A model generated the notes under the pieces. That model did no database searches. It saw only the letters and a list, made by a program, of their open reading frames with translations, and had not been told where the DNA came from. Shown here in pieces: positions 12,601 through 27,600 of a DNA stretch of 52,449 nt. Every line of letters starts with the position of its first letter. Positions within the stretch are counted from its first letter, which is position 1. The stretch is from the NCBI GenBank assembly GCA_032718475.1, contig JAUCBJ010006428.1:1-52449 (forward strand), given 5' to 3'. The position numbers were made by a program, and so were the translations under genes. The DNA is from Nemertoderma westbladi (Eukaryota; Xenacoelomorpha; Nemertodermatida; Nemertodermatidae).

Positions 12601-15600
12601 AAATACTTTTAAGGTATGAAATCCTAACGGTCATCTAATTATGATAATTAGGAAAAAAATTAAAAATTTCCAAAATTTTTTTAAAATTTTTTTTATCCAT
12701 CTATTGTACATACTACATGTGTACCAAATGTCAATAAATTGGCATTGGGGTAAGTGTAGTATAATGCCATAGCCGATGGCCTACTAACTACTTTAGTTGG
12801 ACTAGGTCATGGTGGTACCTTTTATGTAAGTTAACTACGGTGTTTTCTAAATACTCACTGGAACAGAACCAAATAAGATCCCTTCGTATGAACAACGATA
12901 GATAAAGAACTCCATGTAATCCTGAGTGGAGTAGAACATGGGAAGAACCTAGTGTTTCCTGCATTCGAACCTCCCATTCCCTCCTGTAAATTAGTTGAAT
13001 GCGATTAACATTTTATACATTTATTATAGGAAGAAATAACTTATCTTTTATTGGCGCAATTGTGGGTATAATCCCATCACATGCGTACTTTTTAACCGGG
13101 TAGTGTACAAATTTAGGAATCGCGTAATTTTTCTTGAAATTAATATCTCATATCTCTCCAAACCACGTACGCGTTTCGACCTTACTGGGTCTCATCAGCG
13201 TGGTGTCGGATTCGAACCTGGGACCTCGAGACTCGAAACTCGGGACCTATGTGATGGGATTATACCCACAATTGCGCCAATAAAAGATAAGTTATTTTCG
13301 GTAAAATAAACTTATCATTCGAGGTTAAGACCCCTAGATCCCTTCCTATAATAAATGTATAATAACAAACACCTCGAAAAATACAGCTTGCCAACACATT
13401 GTTACTATCAATTAACATTTTAGCATTTTATGTTCAAAAATGTAAGCAGTAAAGAGAGACAATTACAGTGAAAAATGTGTTATATAGAATATTAAAACAA
13501 CATTCAACGCTAAATGCCATTACAGTTACTGTGAATGGGTATGTATGCCAAACAATTCTACGCGCAAACGTTTATACGTAATTAATTATTCGTGATATTT
13601 ACGGACTTGCTTCTAACAACCATAATGATAACACGGTAAGATAATAATATGTGTAAACGGTACCTATAAACGCTAAATACGTGTAAACGTTACCTATAAA
13701 CGCTAATACGCGTAAACGGTACCTATAAACGCTAATCCGCGTAAACGGAACCTATAAACGCTAATCCGCGTACACGGTACATAAAAGCTAAATACGTGTA
13801 AACTGTACCTATAAACGCTAATACGTGTAAACGTTACCTATAAACGCTAATACGTGTAAACGGTACATAAAAGCTAAATACGTGTAAACGGTACCTATAA
13901 ACGCTAATACGTGTAAACGGTACCTATAAACGCTAAATACGTGTAAACGGTACCTATAAACGCTAATACGTGTAAACGGTACCTTTAAACGCTAAATACG
14001 TGTAAACGGTACATATAAACGCTAATACGTGTAAACGTTACCTATAAACGCTAATACGTGTAAACGGTACATAAAAGCTAAATACGTGTAAACGGTACCT
14101 ATAAACGCTAATACGTGTAAACGTTACCTATAAACGCTAATACGTGTAAACGGTACATAAAAGCTAAATACGTGTAAACGGTACCTATAAACGCTAATAC
14201 GTGTAAACGGTACATAAAAGCTAAATACGTGTAAACGGTACCTATAAACGCTAATACGTGTAAACGGTACCTATAAACGCTAATACGTGTAAACGGTACC
14301 TATAAACGCTAAATACGTGTAAACGGTACCTATAAACGCTAATACGTGTAAACGTTACCTATAAACGCTAATACGTGTAAACGGTACATAAAAGCTAAAT
14401 ACGTGTAAACGTTACCTATAAACGATAATACGTGTAAACGGTACATAAAAGCTAAATACGTGTAAACGGTACCTATAAACGCTAATACGTGTAAACGGTA
14501 CCTATAAACGCTAATACGTGTAAACGGTACCTATAAACGCTAAATACGTGTAAACGGTACCTATAAACGCTAATCCGCGTAAACGGTACATAAAAGCTAA
14601 ATACGTGTAAACTGTACCTATAAACGCTAATACGTGTAAACGTTACCTATAAACGCTAAAACGTGCAAACGGTACCTATAAACGCTAATACGTGTAAACG
14701 GTACATATAAACGCTAATACGTGTAAACGTTACCTATAAACGCTAATACGTGTAAACGGTACCTATAAACGCTAAATACGTGTAAACGTTTCCTATAAAA
14801 GCTAATACGTGTAAACGGTATCTATAAACTCTAAATATGTGTAAACGTTACCTATAAACGCTAATACTTGTAAATGGTACCAATAAACGATAATACGTGT
14901 AAACGTTACCTGCTATAAACGCTAATATGTGTAAACGGTTCCTTTAAAAGCTTAAACGCGTAAACGGTACCGGTACCTATAAACGCTAGTACGTGTAAAC
15001 GAAAGAAAACGGAACCTATAAACTTTCAATTACTTTGTTTCTTGAGACGTTTTTTGAAAATTACATTTCATCAAATATTATTTAGATTTTTGATTTACGG
15101 CGGTTTTTTGGTGTTTGTAATTAGGTGGAATTCATATAAAATAATTTAGAAATTTTAAACTTGTTTTTTTCGGCGGGTGCCATATTTTGGTGCCAGCACC
15201 AAAATTTGAGAATGTCAATTTTGTAAATTGATTGTGTGAAGGCGAACCTGTTTTTTGCGCAATAGGGGTTTTTTGATGGTTTTTGATGATCAATATCCGA
15301 AGTGGATGTAAGCCCCTACAGTATTATAATAATTATTAGTAAATTAAAAATGATTAAAATAATTAAATGGTAAACATATATGAAAGTCGTACGTACATAT
15401 GTATAGGCCTAGTGATAAAAATGTAAAATATTCTCGTGATTATGGGTGTGCATACGGAGAAATCGGGGGCAGTGAATTTAAAAAGAGCGCCAACTCTAGA
15501 GGGTTTGAGCGGGTGTTGAGAGTTGAGCAGACCCAAACATGAGTTACATCGTCTGCTCGCTCATGACACAACGGTGAAATAGGGGTTTATTGGGGTTCTG

Positions 15601-18600
15601 GTTTAGATGGAATATGTGCGAGTTGCACCAGTCGTATCAAACTTATATTTTTCGGCGCAGGGTACAAAATTTGGTTATCGCACGAAATTTTGAAGATCCT
15701 TTCAATATTTATTTCTCGTATTTTAGAGGTTTATGGCGGTTCTGAATTCAATATAATAAATAATTATCTAACTAGACATCTCAAACATGTATTTTTCGGA
15801 AGTGGGTGTAAAATTTGGTGCTAGCACTACATTTTGTAACCCATAAAATATATAAATTGTGTCATCAATTATGTGTCCCCTAGTTTCTTGCGTTATACGG
15901 GTTTGTGAGGGTCCTGAACCTTGTATTTTTCGGCGGTGGGTGAAAAGTTTTGTGCCATCGGCACAAATTTTTGAAAATAAGCAAATGGATCAATAGATAG
16001 TATCATCTTGTTTCTTGTTATACGGGTTTATGAGGGTCCTGAATCCGATGCAATCAATAAAAACAGCACTGAACATCTCAAAGTTGTACTTTTGGTGATG
16101 CGTACGAAACGTGGTGTTAGCACCAAACAAACGCAGTTGGGAATCTGAAATTTTATGACCGATATATATATATATTACGCCGAAAAATAAGATTAGCAAT
16201 GATTTGAAAAATTAGAAATGTATTCCATTAGAATCAGCGCCCCAGAAAACCTAAAAATGTGAATTTATAGCATTGTATAAGTCAATTAAAATTTTTGATT
16301 TTTTTTAAATTTTGTTCAAACTGAAAAGTGATGGTTACCTGTTTTTTCATTTTTTGCCTACGTAGAGGACTAAAACGGCCATTTATAGAAGTCAGATCAT
16401 TTTGAAATATTATCTAATGGATTCAGCGCCCCAGAAAACCTGCATTGAAAAATTATTAGCCGAAAATTGTAACTTTCATATTTTTTGAAAATTGTTCACT
16501 ACTGTTCACTTGTAATTTTGGTGCTGCAAAATAACCATCCCAGTTCTGATTCAGACTAGTGAAATCTACGTACAAAATCCATACGTTTTCGTTAAAATTT
16601 GTAGATTTTAGAGGGGGGGGGGGGGGGGGGGGGGTGTCATATTGACCACCACCCCCCCCCCCCCCTCCCCCCTAAAATAGACTATAATATCGTACTTTAC
16701 CCGGTATTTGTACAACATTTTATAGCCCGGTACTAATAGGGTTAAGGCAGTTTAACATCACCATTTGTTTCGTTAAGTTACAACATTTCGGCATATATCG
16801 ATATGTTCCGTACCTTCTTAGAGAGTTTAACAAGAGTCATGACAACGTGTGACACAGCAGCAGTCCACATGGATCACATGAAAATGTGTGTGACGTGTTA
16901 GTTGCATTTAATTATTGGGCTTATCATTGAATTATGTGAATTTGCGCTTTTAAAGTTTATCTATTAATATTTATAACAACGTCAGTCCAGTATAATGGTA
17001 TACCTACTTGTCTTGCATGCTCTCCTGTGTACCAATCGCGTAGATATCGCAAACTGATCCAATATCCATGGGCAACAAGAAATCGTCCAATGAGATGGGA
17101 AGCAGTCGCCCGGTATTCATATTCCACGTACCAACAAATATTGTTACTTTCCGATCGGGAAAATATCTCAACATCTCATCTTGGCCCAGAAGACCTTCCT
17201 TGGCTGCACTTCCCGTTAAATATGATCTGCATAAAGTATTCAGGATTATTCTCAGTATTTTAGTGGTGATGGATGCAGTATTGTTATTTTTGTTCTCAGG
17301 GTATTATTTTATTGGTACATTACATTAAATATTTTTGGAAACAAAAAAGGGAAGAAGCGATATTTCAGACTCGACATTTGGTGCGAGAGTAAATTATTGT
17401 GGTGATATAAATGGCAATTTTGGTATGATACGTAAAAAACCAACGAAATGTACACATTAATCCCGGACTAAGATAATGTAAAGACAAAAACACCACAGAG
17501 ATTATACTAAATATACTAAATACAGCCATGCGTTGAACGCGTTTCTAATAGCGAAATACAGCGAAGCCATCGGCATGCGACCAAAGCAACAGATGCTGTG
17601 CCTAGCATCACAGTCAACCTAGCTATGAACTAGGAACTAGTTGAATTGTAGAATTAAGAATGTCAGCATCGAAAACTTAAGCGAACCAATCTAGCCAAAA
17701 AAGGCTATCAACCCATAACAAATTCGCAAATAATCCAAATTAATTGTTTTTATATTACCTTCTTAATACCCCCAAAAAAGTATATAAAAATATATTTATT
17801 TGCCCGTATGCATAAAACACTTACGACCGTCGTAATCCTCCGATCGTCGCATGTCAGCAGATACGACTATCGTAAACAAAATCTATATGCATAAAAAATT
17901 GTCAGACCCTTTGATTGAAAACTTACGATTCATTTCAATCGTAAATTTAAGGGTGCTCCCTATCGAGTATTAAAGTTACGATCTGCCCCAGTTTACATTG
18001 AACTCAATTTTTATTGTCTAAAAGGTAGTATAGGGTACTGTTGCTAAGGCTACCTATAAAACAATACAACAGTCGTGAATTATATTGTAATAATAAGGAA
18101 CATAATAGGAATCTATTGTTTACAGAGTTGCCCAGCAACACAAAATAGCATCGTAAAAATAGCATCGTAACTAAACTACGATAATCGGAAGCACGATTAA
18201 TCGTAAACAGTTTTATGCATACCAATATACGATAATCGTGGCTACGATAGTCGTAATCCAACATACGATTCATTTAGAGTTACGACGGACGTAAATTTAC
18301 GACTGTTTATTGCATACGGGCCATTGTTAAATTTTACATTATTTACAGCTCAGTCAATGGGCTAGCGGTAAATAATATTTGAATTATTTTCCTAGGTAAA
18401 TGGGGATTATTGCTCTTTAATCAGCCAACTTTGTATTGTAATAAATACTATTCTGGGGCATTTAATTTATTTAATGAGTAGCTACGACTAGTAAAATGAC
18501 ATCAACTAATTAATAATCTTTAAATAAATAATATGTTCCAGAATATTGTGTATTTATTAAATATAATAATTTTATACCTTTAATTACTATTTATTTAATA

Positions 18601-21600
18601 TTTTTATTTAACTAATACCATTTTATACCTAATTTTATAATTTTATAATAATTTTACCTCGCTCGCTGCGCTCGGTCGGTAAATAATAGATCTCGGGATA
18701 AACGGTAAATAGAGCATATTTTATTTACCGTACAATAAATAGTTATAAACGGATCACTTTCAATTTCTTGTTTCTTTCCTTAGCAACATGGATTTTATAT
18801 AGCAGCAACTAATTGGTTGGGTTTCTCCGAACTTGTCGTAGACTATCTTTAGTCCAATGACGATCGATTGACTGAACTATGCACTACTACATGGTTACCA
18901 ATTTAGTTACCGGAGCAACGGAAATTGATAATAATTTTTCTCGTTTTTACAACCATTTTGGCTGGTACAAAATGGGATGCTTATTAACACTAGGCCTACT
19001 TCTCTACAAAACAAGGGTATCTACCCCAAAAACCATTACTCCCAAAAAATTCCCGCCATATGATATACTATTGTGATTTTTAAACTAAAACAAATAAATT
19101 AATTACACTTAAATTCAATACAGCAATCCTAATTTTAATATGTGAAAAATCTTCGCTAACATTAAAGGAAAATATTACCCTTCCCTGCAGTAGAATTATA
19201 TAAAATTTTTTTACATATTTAAAAATTAGATGCGACATCTGGTTACCGAGATATAGCAATTAATATGTAACACGCCAGTGGAAATATTATTAATTTCCCA
19301 TTGAATCACAGCTTATTGTGAAATTAATTAAATTATTCTGGTATATTACTAATTTGCTACTTGTATTGCTACTTTTCCCTACTGTTCCTTATGTTTGGCT
19401 TGTGTTATGCAAATTTACGCAGAATTTCCATGAATAAACATATGATCCGCAAAATAAAATTTTATAGACTTTTTTGTGGCATTCGCAAGGTAAATATAGA
19501 ATCCAAAATATGTGGTTCGGATTAATTGCGAAATACTTTTCGGGTTTTTTTTTGCTAGATTGACTCGACTAACTTACCATGATAAAAAAATCACCCTGAT
19601 AAATATATAATAATTGAGAGTTTTGGAATCACATCCATGTTTTTTAATCAGGATAACAACTTTGATAATGTTTAGTCTTATATTCAATTAACACCAAAAA
19701 AAGGTGACATTTATTATACTTATTACATGTAGATGTTACACGTTGTTCATGTTCAATGACTGAGCACCGACTAATTAACAAATTTATGAGAGATTCATTG
19801 ACCAGCTACAGACAGACCAATATTGTGACATATATTTTAGTTTAATGTTTGATTCAATTAGAGGCACAAATTAAAAAGGCTACAAATATATAGGGAGGGG
19901 TGAATAATTAAATTAGTCACCCATTAAAAGGTAGCCAAATATAAGTTGCAATCTACATAAATTTTTAAATTCAGTAGTGTGCGTGTGTTGTGTATTGATT
20001 CCGCAGATTTCATAATGAAAAAGCGTTCACTAATTCAAGATGTTACATATAAATAATAATAAATAAAATTATACTTGTTATCTCTATTAACTGTTTTCCA
20101 CTTCATCGAAAACGAGTTATACATGTGCGAAATTTGCAATTTTTGATGAAATGCAGGCAGATGCACCAAATACTACCGCGGTACGGATATTATTTGCGAA
20201 CATTGTTTATTATATAAATACTATCTATACTTTACTTCATGCTAACCAGCCGAGGTACCTCCGATAACTAACCTGTAATTATTCCTAATAGACGGCAAAA
20301 AGTTAAATATATAATTTAAACATTTATTCGAATAGTGTGCCTGAATATATACTGTAGTAGTATAGTTTTTTTACTAGATAAATTCTAGTATAGTAGTAGA
20401 TAAGTATAGGTTAGTAGTAGATAAAGTACAGTATAGTAGTAGATAAAGTACAGTATAGTAGTAGATAAAGTATAGTATGGTAGTAGATAAAGTATAGTAT
20501 AGTAGTAGATAAGTATAGGTTAGTAGTAGATAAAGTACAGTATAGTAGTAGATAAAGTACAGTATAGTAGTAGATAAAGTATAGTATGGTAGTAGATAAA
20601 GTATAGTATAGGAGTAGATAAAATATAGTATAGTAGTAGATAAAATATAGTATAGTAGTAGATAAAGTATAGTATAGTAGTAGATAAAGTACAGTATAGT
20701 AGTAGATAAAGTACAGTATAGTAGTCGTTAAAGTATAGGTTAGTAGTAGATAAAGTATAGTATATTAGTAAATAAAGTATAGTATAGTAGTAGATAAAGT
20801 ACAGTATAGTAGTAGATAAAGTACAGTATAGTAGTCGTTAAAGTATAGGTTAGTAGTAGATAAAATATAGTATAGTAGTAGATAAAATATAGTATAGTAG
20901 TAGATAAAGTATAGTATGGTAGTAGATAAAGTATAGTATAGTAGTAGATAAAATATAGTATAGTAGTAGATAAAATATAGTATAGTAGTAGATAAAGTAT
21001 AGTATGGTAGTAGATAAAGTATAGTATAGTAGTAGATAAAATATAGTATAGTAGTAGATAAAGTATAGTATAGTAGTAGATAAAGTAAATTTTAATAGTA
21101 TATAAAGTATAGTATAGTAGTAGATAAAGTATAGTATAGTTAGTAGATAAAGTATAGGTTAGTAGTAGATAAAGTATAGTATAGTAGTAGATAAAGTAAA
21201 TTTTAATAGTAGATAAAGTATAGTATAGTAGTAGATAAAGTATAGTATAGTAGTAGATAAAGTATAGTATAGTAGTAGATAAGTATAGGTTAGTAGTAGA
21301 TAAAGTATAGGTTAGTAGTAGATAAAGTATAGTATGGTAGTAGATAAAGTATAGTATAGTAGTAGATAAAGTATAGTATAGTAGTAGATAAAGTATAGTA
21401 TAGTAGTAGATAAGTATAGGTTAGTAGTAGATAAAGTATAGGTTAGTAGTAGATAAAGTATAGTATAGTAGTAGATAAAGTATAGTATAGTAGTAGATAA
21501 GTATAGGTTAGTAGTAGATAAAGTATAGGTTAGTAGTAGATAAAGTATAGTATGGTAGTAGATAAAGTATAGTATAGTAGTAGATAAAGTATAGTATGGT

Positions 21601-24600
21601 AGTAGATAAAGTATAGTATAGTAGTAGATAAAATATAGTATAGTAGTAGATAAAGTATAGTATAGTAGTAGATAAAGTAAATTTTAATAGTAGATAAAGT
21701 ATAGTATAGTAGTAGATAAATTATAGTATAGTAGTAGATAAGTATAGGTTAGTAGTAAATAAAGTATAGTATAGTAGTAGATAAAGTATAGTATAGTAGT
21801 AGATAAAGTATAGTATAGTAGTAGATAAAGTATAGTTTAGTAGTAGATAAAGTAAATTTTAATAGTAGATAAAGTATAGTATAGTAGTAGATAAAGTATA
21901 GTATAGTAGTAGATAAAGTATTGTATAGTAGTAGATAAAGTATAGTATAGTAGTAGATAAAGTATAGGTTAGTAGTAGATAAAGTATAGTATAGTAGTAG
22001 ATAAAGTAAATTTTAATAGTAGATAAAGTATAGTATAGTAGTAGATAAAGTATAGTATAGTTAGTAGATAAAGTATAGGTTAGTAGTAGATAAAGTATAG
22101 TATAGTAGTAGATAAAGTATAGTATAGTTAGTAGATAAAGTATAGTATGGTAGTAGATAAAGTATAGTATGGTAGTAGATAAAGTATAGTATAGTAGTAG
22201 ATAAAGTATAGTATGGTAGTAGATAAAGTATAGTATAGTAGTAGATAAAATATAGTATAGTAGTAGATAAAGTATAGTATAGTAGTAGATAAAGTAAATT
22301 TTAATAGTAGATAAAGTATAGTATAGTAGTAGATAAATTATAGTATATAGTAGTAGATAAGTATATGTTAGTAGTAAATAAAGTATAGTATAGTAGTAGA
22401 TAAAGTATAGTATAGTAGTAGATAAAGTATAGTATAGTAGTAGATAAAGTATAGTTTAGTAGTAGATAAAGTAAATTTTAATAGTAGATAAAGTATAGTA
22501 TAGTAGTAGATAAAGTATAGTATAGTAGTAGATAAAGTATTGTATAGTAGTAGATAAAGTATAGTATAGTAGTAGATAAAGTATAGGTTAGTAGTAGATA
22601 AAGTATAGTATAGTAGTAGATAAAGTATAGTATAGTAGTAGATAAATTATAGTATAGTAGTAGATAAGTATAGGTTAGTAGTAAATAAAGTATAGTATAG
22701 TAGTAGATAAAGTATAGTATAGTAGTAGATAAAGTATAGTATAGTAGTAGATAAAGTATAGTTTAGTAGTAGATAAAGTAAATTTTAATAGTAGATAAAG
22801 TATAGTATAGTAGTAGATAAGTATAGTAGTAGATAAGTATAGGTTAGTAGTAGATAAAATATAGTATAGTAGTAGATAAAATATAGTATAGTAGTAGATA
22901 AAGTATAGTATAGTAGTAGATAAGTATAGGTTAGTAGTAGATAAAATATAGTATAGTAGTAGATAAAGTATAGTATAGTAGTAGATAAAGTAAATTTTAA
23001 TAGTAGATAAAGTATAGTATAGTAGTAGATAAAGTATAGTATAGTTAGTAGATAAAGTATAGGTTAGTAGTAGATAAAGTATAGTATGGTAGTAGATAAA
23101 GTATAGTATAGTAGTAGATAAAGTATAGTATGGTAGTAGATAAAGTATAGTATAGTAGTAGATAAGTATAGTAGTAGATAAGTATAGGTTAGTAGTAGAT
23201 AAAATATAGTATAGTAGTAGATAAAGTATAGTATAGTAGTAGATAAAATATAGTATAGTAGTAGATAAAGTATAGTATAGTAGTAGATAAAGTATAGTAT
23301 AGTAGTAGATAAGTATAGGTTAGTAGTAGATAAAATATAGTATAGTAGTAGATAAAGTATAGTATAGTAGTAGATAAAGTAAATTTTAATAGTAGATAAA
23401 GTATAGTATAGTAGTAGATAAAGTATAGTATAGTAGTAGATAAAGTATAGTATAGTAGTAGATAAGTATAGGTTAGTAGTAGATAAAATATAGTATAGTA
23501 GTAGATAAAGTATAGTATAGTAGTAGATAAAATATAGTATAGTAGTAGATAAAGTATAGTATAGTAGTAGATAAAGTATAGTATAGTAGTAGATAAAGTA
23601 TAGTATAGTAGTAGATAAAGTATAGTATAGTAGTAGATAAAGTATAGTATAGTAGTAGATAAAGTATAGTATAGTTAGTAGATAAAGTATAGGTTAGTAG
23701 TAGATAAAGTATAGTATAGTAGTAGATAAAGTAAATTTTAATAGTAGATAAAGTATAGTATAGTAGTAGATAAGTATAGGTTAGTAGTAGATAAAGTATA
23801 GGTTAGTAGTAGATAAAGTATAGTATGGTAGTAGATAAAGTATAGTATAGTAGTAGATAAAGTATAGTATGGTAGTAGATAAAGTATAGTATAGTAGTAG
23901 ATAAATATAGTATAGTAGTAGATAAAGTATAGTATAGTAGTAGATAAAGTAAATTTTAATAGTAGATAAAGTATAGTATAGTAGTAGATAAATTATAGTA
24001 TAGTAGTAGATAAGTATAGGTTAGTAGTAAATAAAGTATAGTATAGTAGTAGATAAAGTATAGTATAGTAGTAGATAAAGTATAGTATAGTAGTAGATAA
24101 AGTATAGTTTAGTAGTAGATAAAGTAAATTTTAATAGTAGATAAAGTATAGTATAGTAGTAGATAAAGTATAGTATAGTAGTAGATAAAGTATAGTATAG
24201 TAGTAGATAAGTATAGTAGTAGATAAGTATAGGTTAGTAGTAGATAAAGTATAGTATAGTAGTAGATAAAGTATAGTATAGTAGTAGATAAGTATAGTAG
24301 TAGATAAGTATAGTTAGTAGTAGATAAAGTATAGTATAGTAGTAGATAAAGTATAGTATAGTAGTAGATAAAGTATAGTATAGTAGTAGATAAAGTATAG
24401 TATAGTAGTAGATAAAGTATAGTATAGTAGTAGATAAGTATAGGTTAGTAGTAGATAAAGTATAGTATAGTAGTAGATAAAGTATAGTATAGTAGTAGAT
24501 AAAGTAAATTTTAATAGTAGATAAAGTATAGTATAGTAGTAGATAAAGTATAGTATAGTAGTAGATAAAGTATAGGTTAGTAGTAGATAAAGTATAGTAT

Positions 24601-27600
24601 AGTAGTAGATAAAGTATAGTATAGTAGTAGATAAAGTATAGTATAGTAGTAGATAAAGTATAGTATAGTAGTAGATAGTATAGTATAGTATAGTAGTAGT
24701 ATAAAGTATAGTATAGTAGTAGATAAAGTATAGTATAGTAGTAGATAAAGTATAGTATAGTAGTAGATAAAGTATAGTATAGTAGTAGATAAAGTATAGT
24801 ATAGTAGTAGATAAGTATAGTATAGTAGTAGATAAAATATAGTATAGTAGTAGATAAAGTATAGTATAGTAGTAGATAAAGTATAGTTTAATAGTAGATA
24901 AAGTATAGTATAGTAGTAGATAAAGTATAGTATAGTAGTAGATAAAGTATAGTATAGTAGTAGATAAGTATAGGTTAGTAGTAGATAAAGTATAGTATAG
25001 TAGTAGATAAAGTATAGTATAGTAGTAGATAAAGTATAGTATAGTAGTAGATAAAGTATAGTATAGTAGTAGATAAAGTATAGTATAGTAGTAGATAAAG
25101 TATAGTATAGTAGTAGATAAAGTATAGTATAGTAGTAGATAAAGTATAGTATAGTAGTAGATAAAGTAAAGTTAATAGTAGATAAAGTATAGTATAGTAG
25201 TAGATAAAGTATAGTATAGTAGTAGATAAGTATAGGTTAGTAGTAGATAAAGTATAGTATAGTAGTAGATAAAGTATAGTATAGTAGTAGATAAAGTATA
25301 GTATAGTAGTAGATAAGTATAGGTTAGTAGTAGATAAAGTATAGTTAGTAGTAGATAAAGTATAGTATAGTAGTAGATAAAGTATAGTATAGTAGTAGAT
25401 AAAGTATAGTATAGTAGTAGATAAAGTATAGTATAGTAGTAGATAAAATATAGTATAGTAGTAGATAAAGTATAGTATAGTAGTAGATAAAGTAATTTTA
25501 ATAGTAGATAAAGTATAGTATAGTAGTAGATAAAGTATAGTATAGTAGTAGATAAGTATAGGTTAGTAGTAGATAAAGTATAGTATAGTAGTAGATAAAG
25601 TATAGTATAGTAGTAGATAAAGTATAGTATAGTAGTAGATAAAGTATAGTATAGTAGTAGATAAAGTATATTTTAGATAGTAGATAAAGTATAGTATAGT
25701 AGTAGATAAAGTATAGTATAGTAGTAGATAAAGTATAGTATAGTAGTAGATAAAGTATAGTATAGTAGTAGATAAAGTATAGGTTAGTAGTAGATAAAGT
25801 ATAGTATAGTAGTAGATAAAGTATAGTATAGTATAGATAAAGTATAGTATAGTATAGATAGTATAGTATAGTATAGTAAGTATAGTTAGTAGTAGTAAGT
25901 ATAGTTAGTATAGATAAAGTATAGTTAGTAGTAGATAAAGTATAGTATAGTAGTAGATAAAGTATAGTATAGTAGTAGATAAAGTATAGTATAGTAGTAG
26001 ATAAAGTATAGTATAGTAGTAGATAAAGTATAGTATAGTAGTAGATAAAGTATAGTATAGTAGTAGATAAAGTATAGTATAGTAGTAGATAAAGTATAGT
26101 ATAGTAGTAGATAAAGTATAGTATAGTAGTAGATAAAGTATAGTTATAGTAGATAAAGTATAGTATAGTAGTAGATAAAGTATAGTATAGTAGTAGTAAG
26201 TATAGTTAGTAGTAATAAAGTATAGTATAGTAGTAGATAAAGTATAGTATAGTAGTAGATAAAGTATAGTATAGTATAGTATAGTATAGTATAGTATAGT
26301 ATAGTATAGTATAGTATAGTATAGTATAGTATAGTATAGTAGTAGATAAAGTATAGTATAGTAGTAGATAAAGTATAGTATAGTAGTAGATAAAGTATAG
26401 TATAGTAGTAGATATAGTATAGTATAGTAGTAGATAAAGTATAGTATAGTAGTAGATAAAGTATAGTATAGTAGTAGATAAAGTATAGTATAGTAGTAGA
26501 TAAGTATAGTATAGTAGTAGATAAAGTATAGTATAGTAGTAGATAAAGTATAGTATAGTAGTAGATAAAGTATAGTATAGTAGTAGATAAAGTATAGTAT
26601 AGTAGTAGATAAAGTATAGTATAGTAGTATAGTATAGTATAGTATAGTATAGTATAGTATAGTATAGTATAGTATAGTAGTAGATATAAGTATAGTATAG
26701 TAGTAGATAAAGTATAGTATAGTAGTAGTATAGTATAGTATAGTATAGTATAGTATAGTATAGTAGTAGTAAAGTATAGTATAGTAGTAGATAAAGTATA
26801 GTATAGTAGTAGTATAGTATAGTATAGTAGTAGTATAGTATAGTATAGTAGTAGATAAAGTATAGTATAGTAGTAGATAAAGTATAGTATAGTAGTAGTA
26901 TAGTATAGTATAGTATAGTATAGTATAGTATAGTAGTAGTATAGTATAGTATAGTAGTAGATATAGTATAGTATAGTAGTAGATATAAGTATAGTATAGT
27001 AGTAGATAAAGTATAGTATAGTAGTAGATATAGTATAGTATAGTAGTAGTATAGTATAGTATAGTAGTAGATATAGTATAGTATAGTATAGTATAGTATA
27101 GTATAGTAGTAGTATAGTATAGTATAGTATAGTATAGTATAGTATAGTAGTAGTATAGTATAGTATAGTATAGTATAGTATAGTATAGTATAGATAATAG
27201 TATAGTATAGTATAGTATAGTATAGTATAGTATAGTATAGTATAGTATAGTTAGTATAGTATAGTATAGTATAGTAGTAGTATAGTATAGTATAGTATAG
27301 TATAGTATAGTATAGTATAGTATAGTATAGTATAGTATAGTATAGTATAGTATAGTAGTAGTATAGTATAGTATAGTATAGTATAGTATAGTATAGTATA
27401 GTATAAAGTATAGTATAGTATAGTAAGTATAGGTATAGTATAGTATAGTATAGTATAGTATAGTATAGTATAGTATAGTATAGTATAGTATAGTATAGTA
27501 TAGTATAGTATAGTATAGTATAGTATAGTATAGTATAGTATAGTATAGTATAGTATAGTATAGTATAGTATAGTAGTAGTATAGTATAGTATAGTATAGT

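Noticed and set aside
13180-13260. A functional tRNA gene
   Set aside because: Only promoter boxes are preserved; no cloverleaf forms and it continues into a SINE body.
13651-15020. CRISPR-like regular repeats
   Set aside because: Units are contiguous without unique spacers and the locus is in a eukaryotic intron.
17027-17328. Plus-strand frames MYQSRRYRK... and MGNKKSSNE...
   Set aside because: Antisense shadows of INPP5E exon 4.
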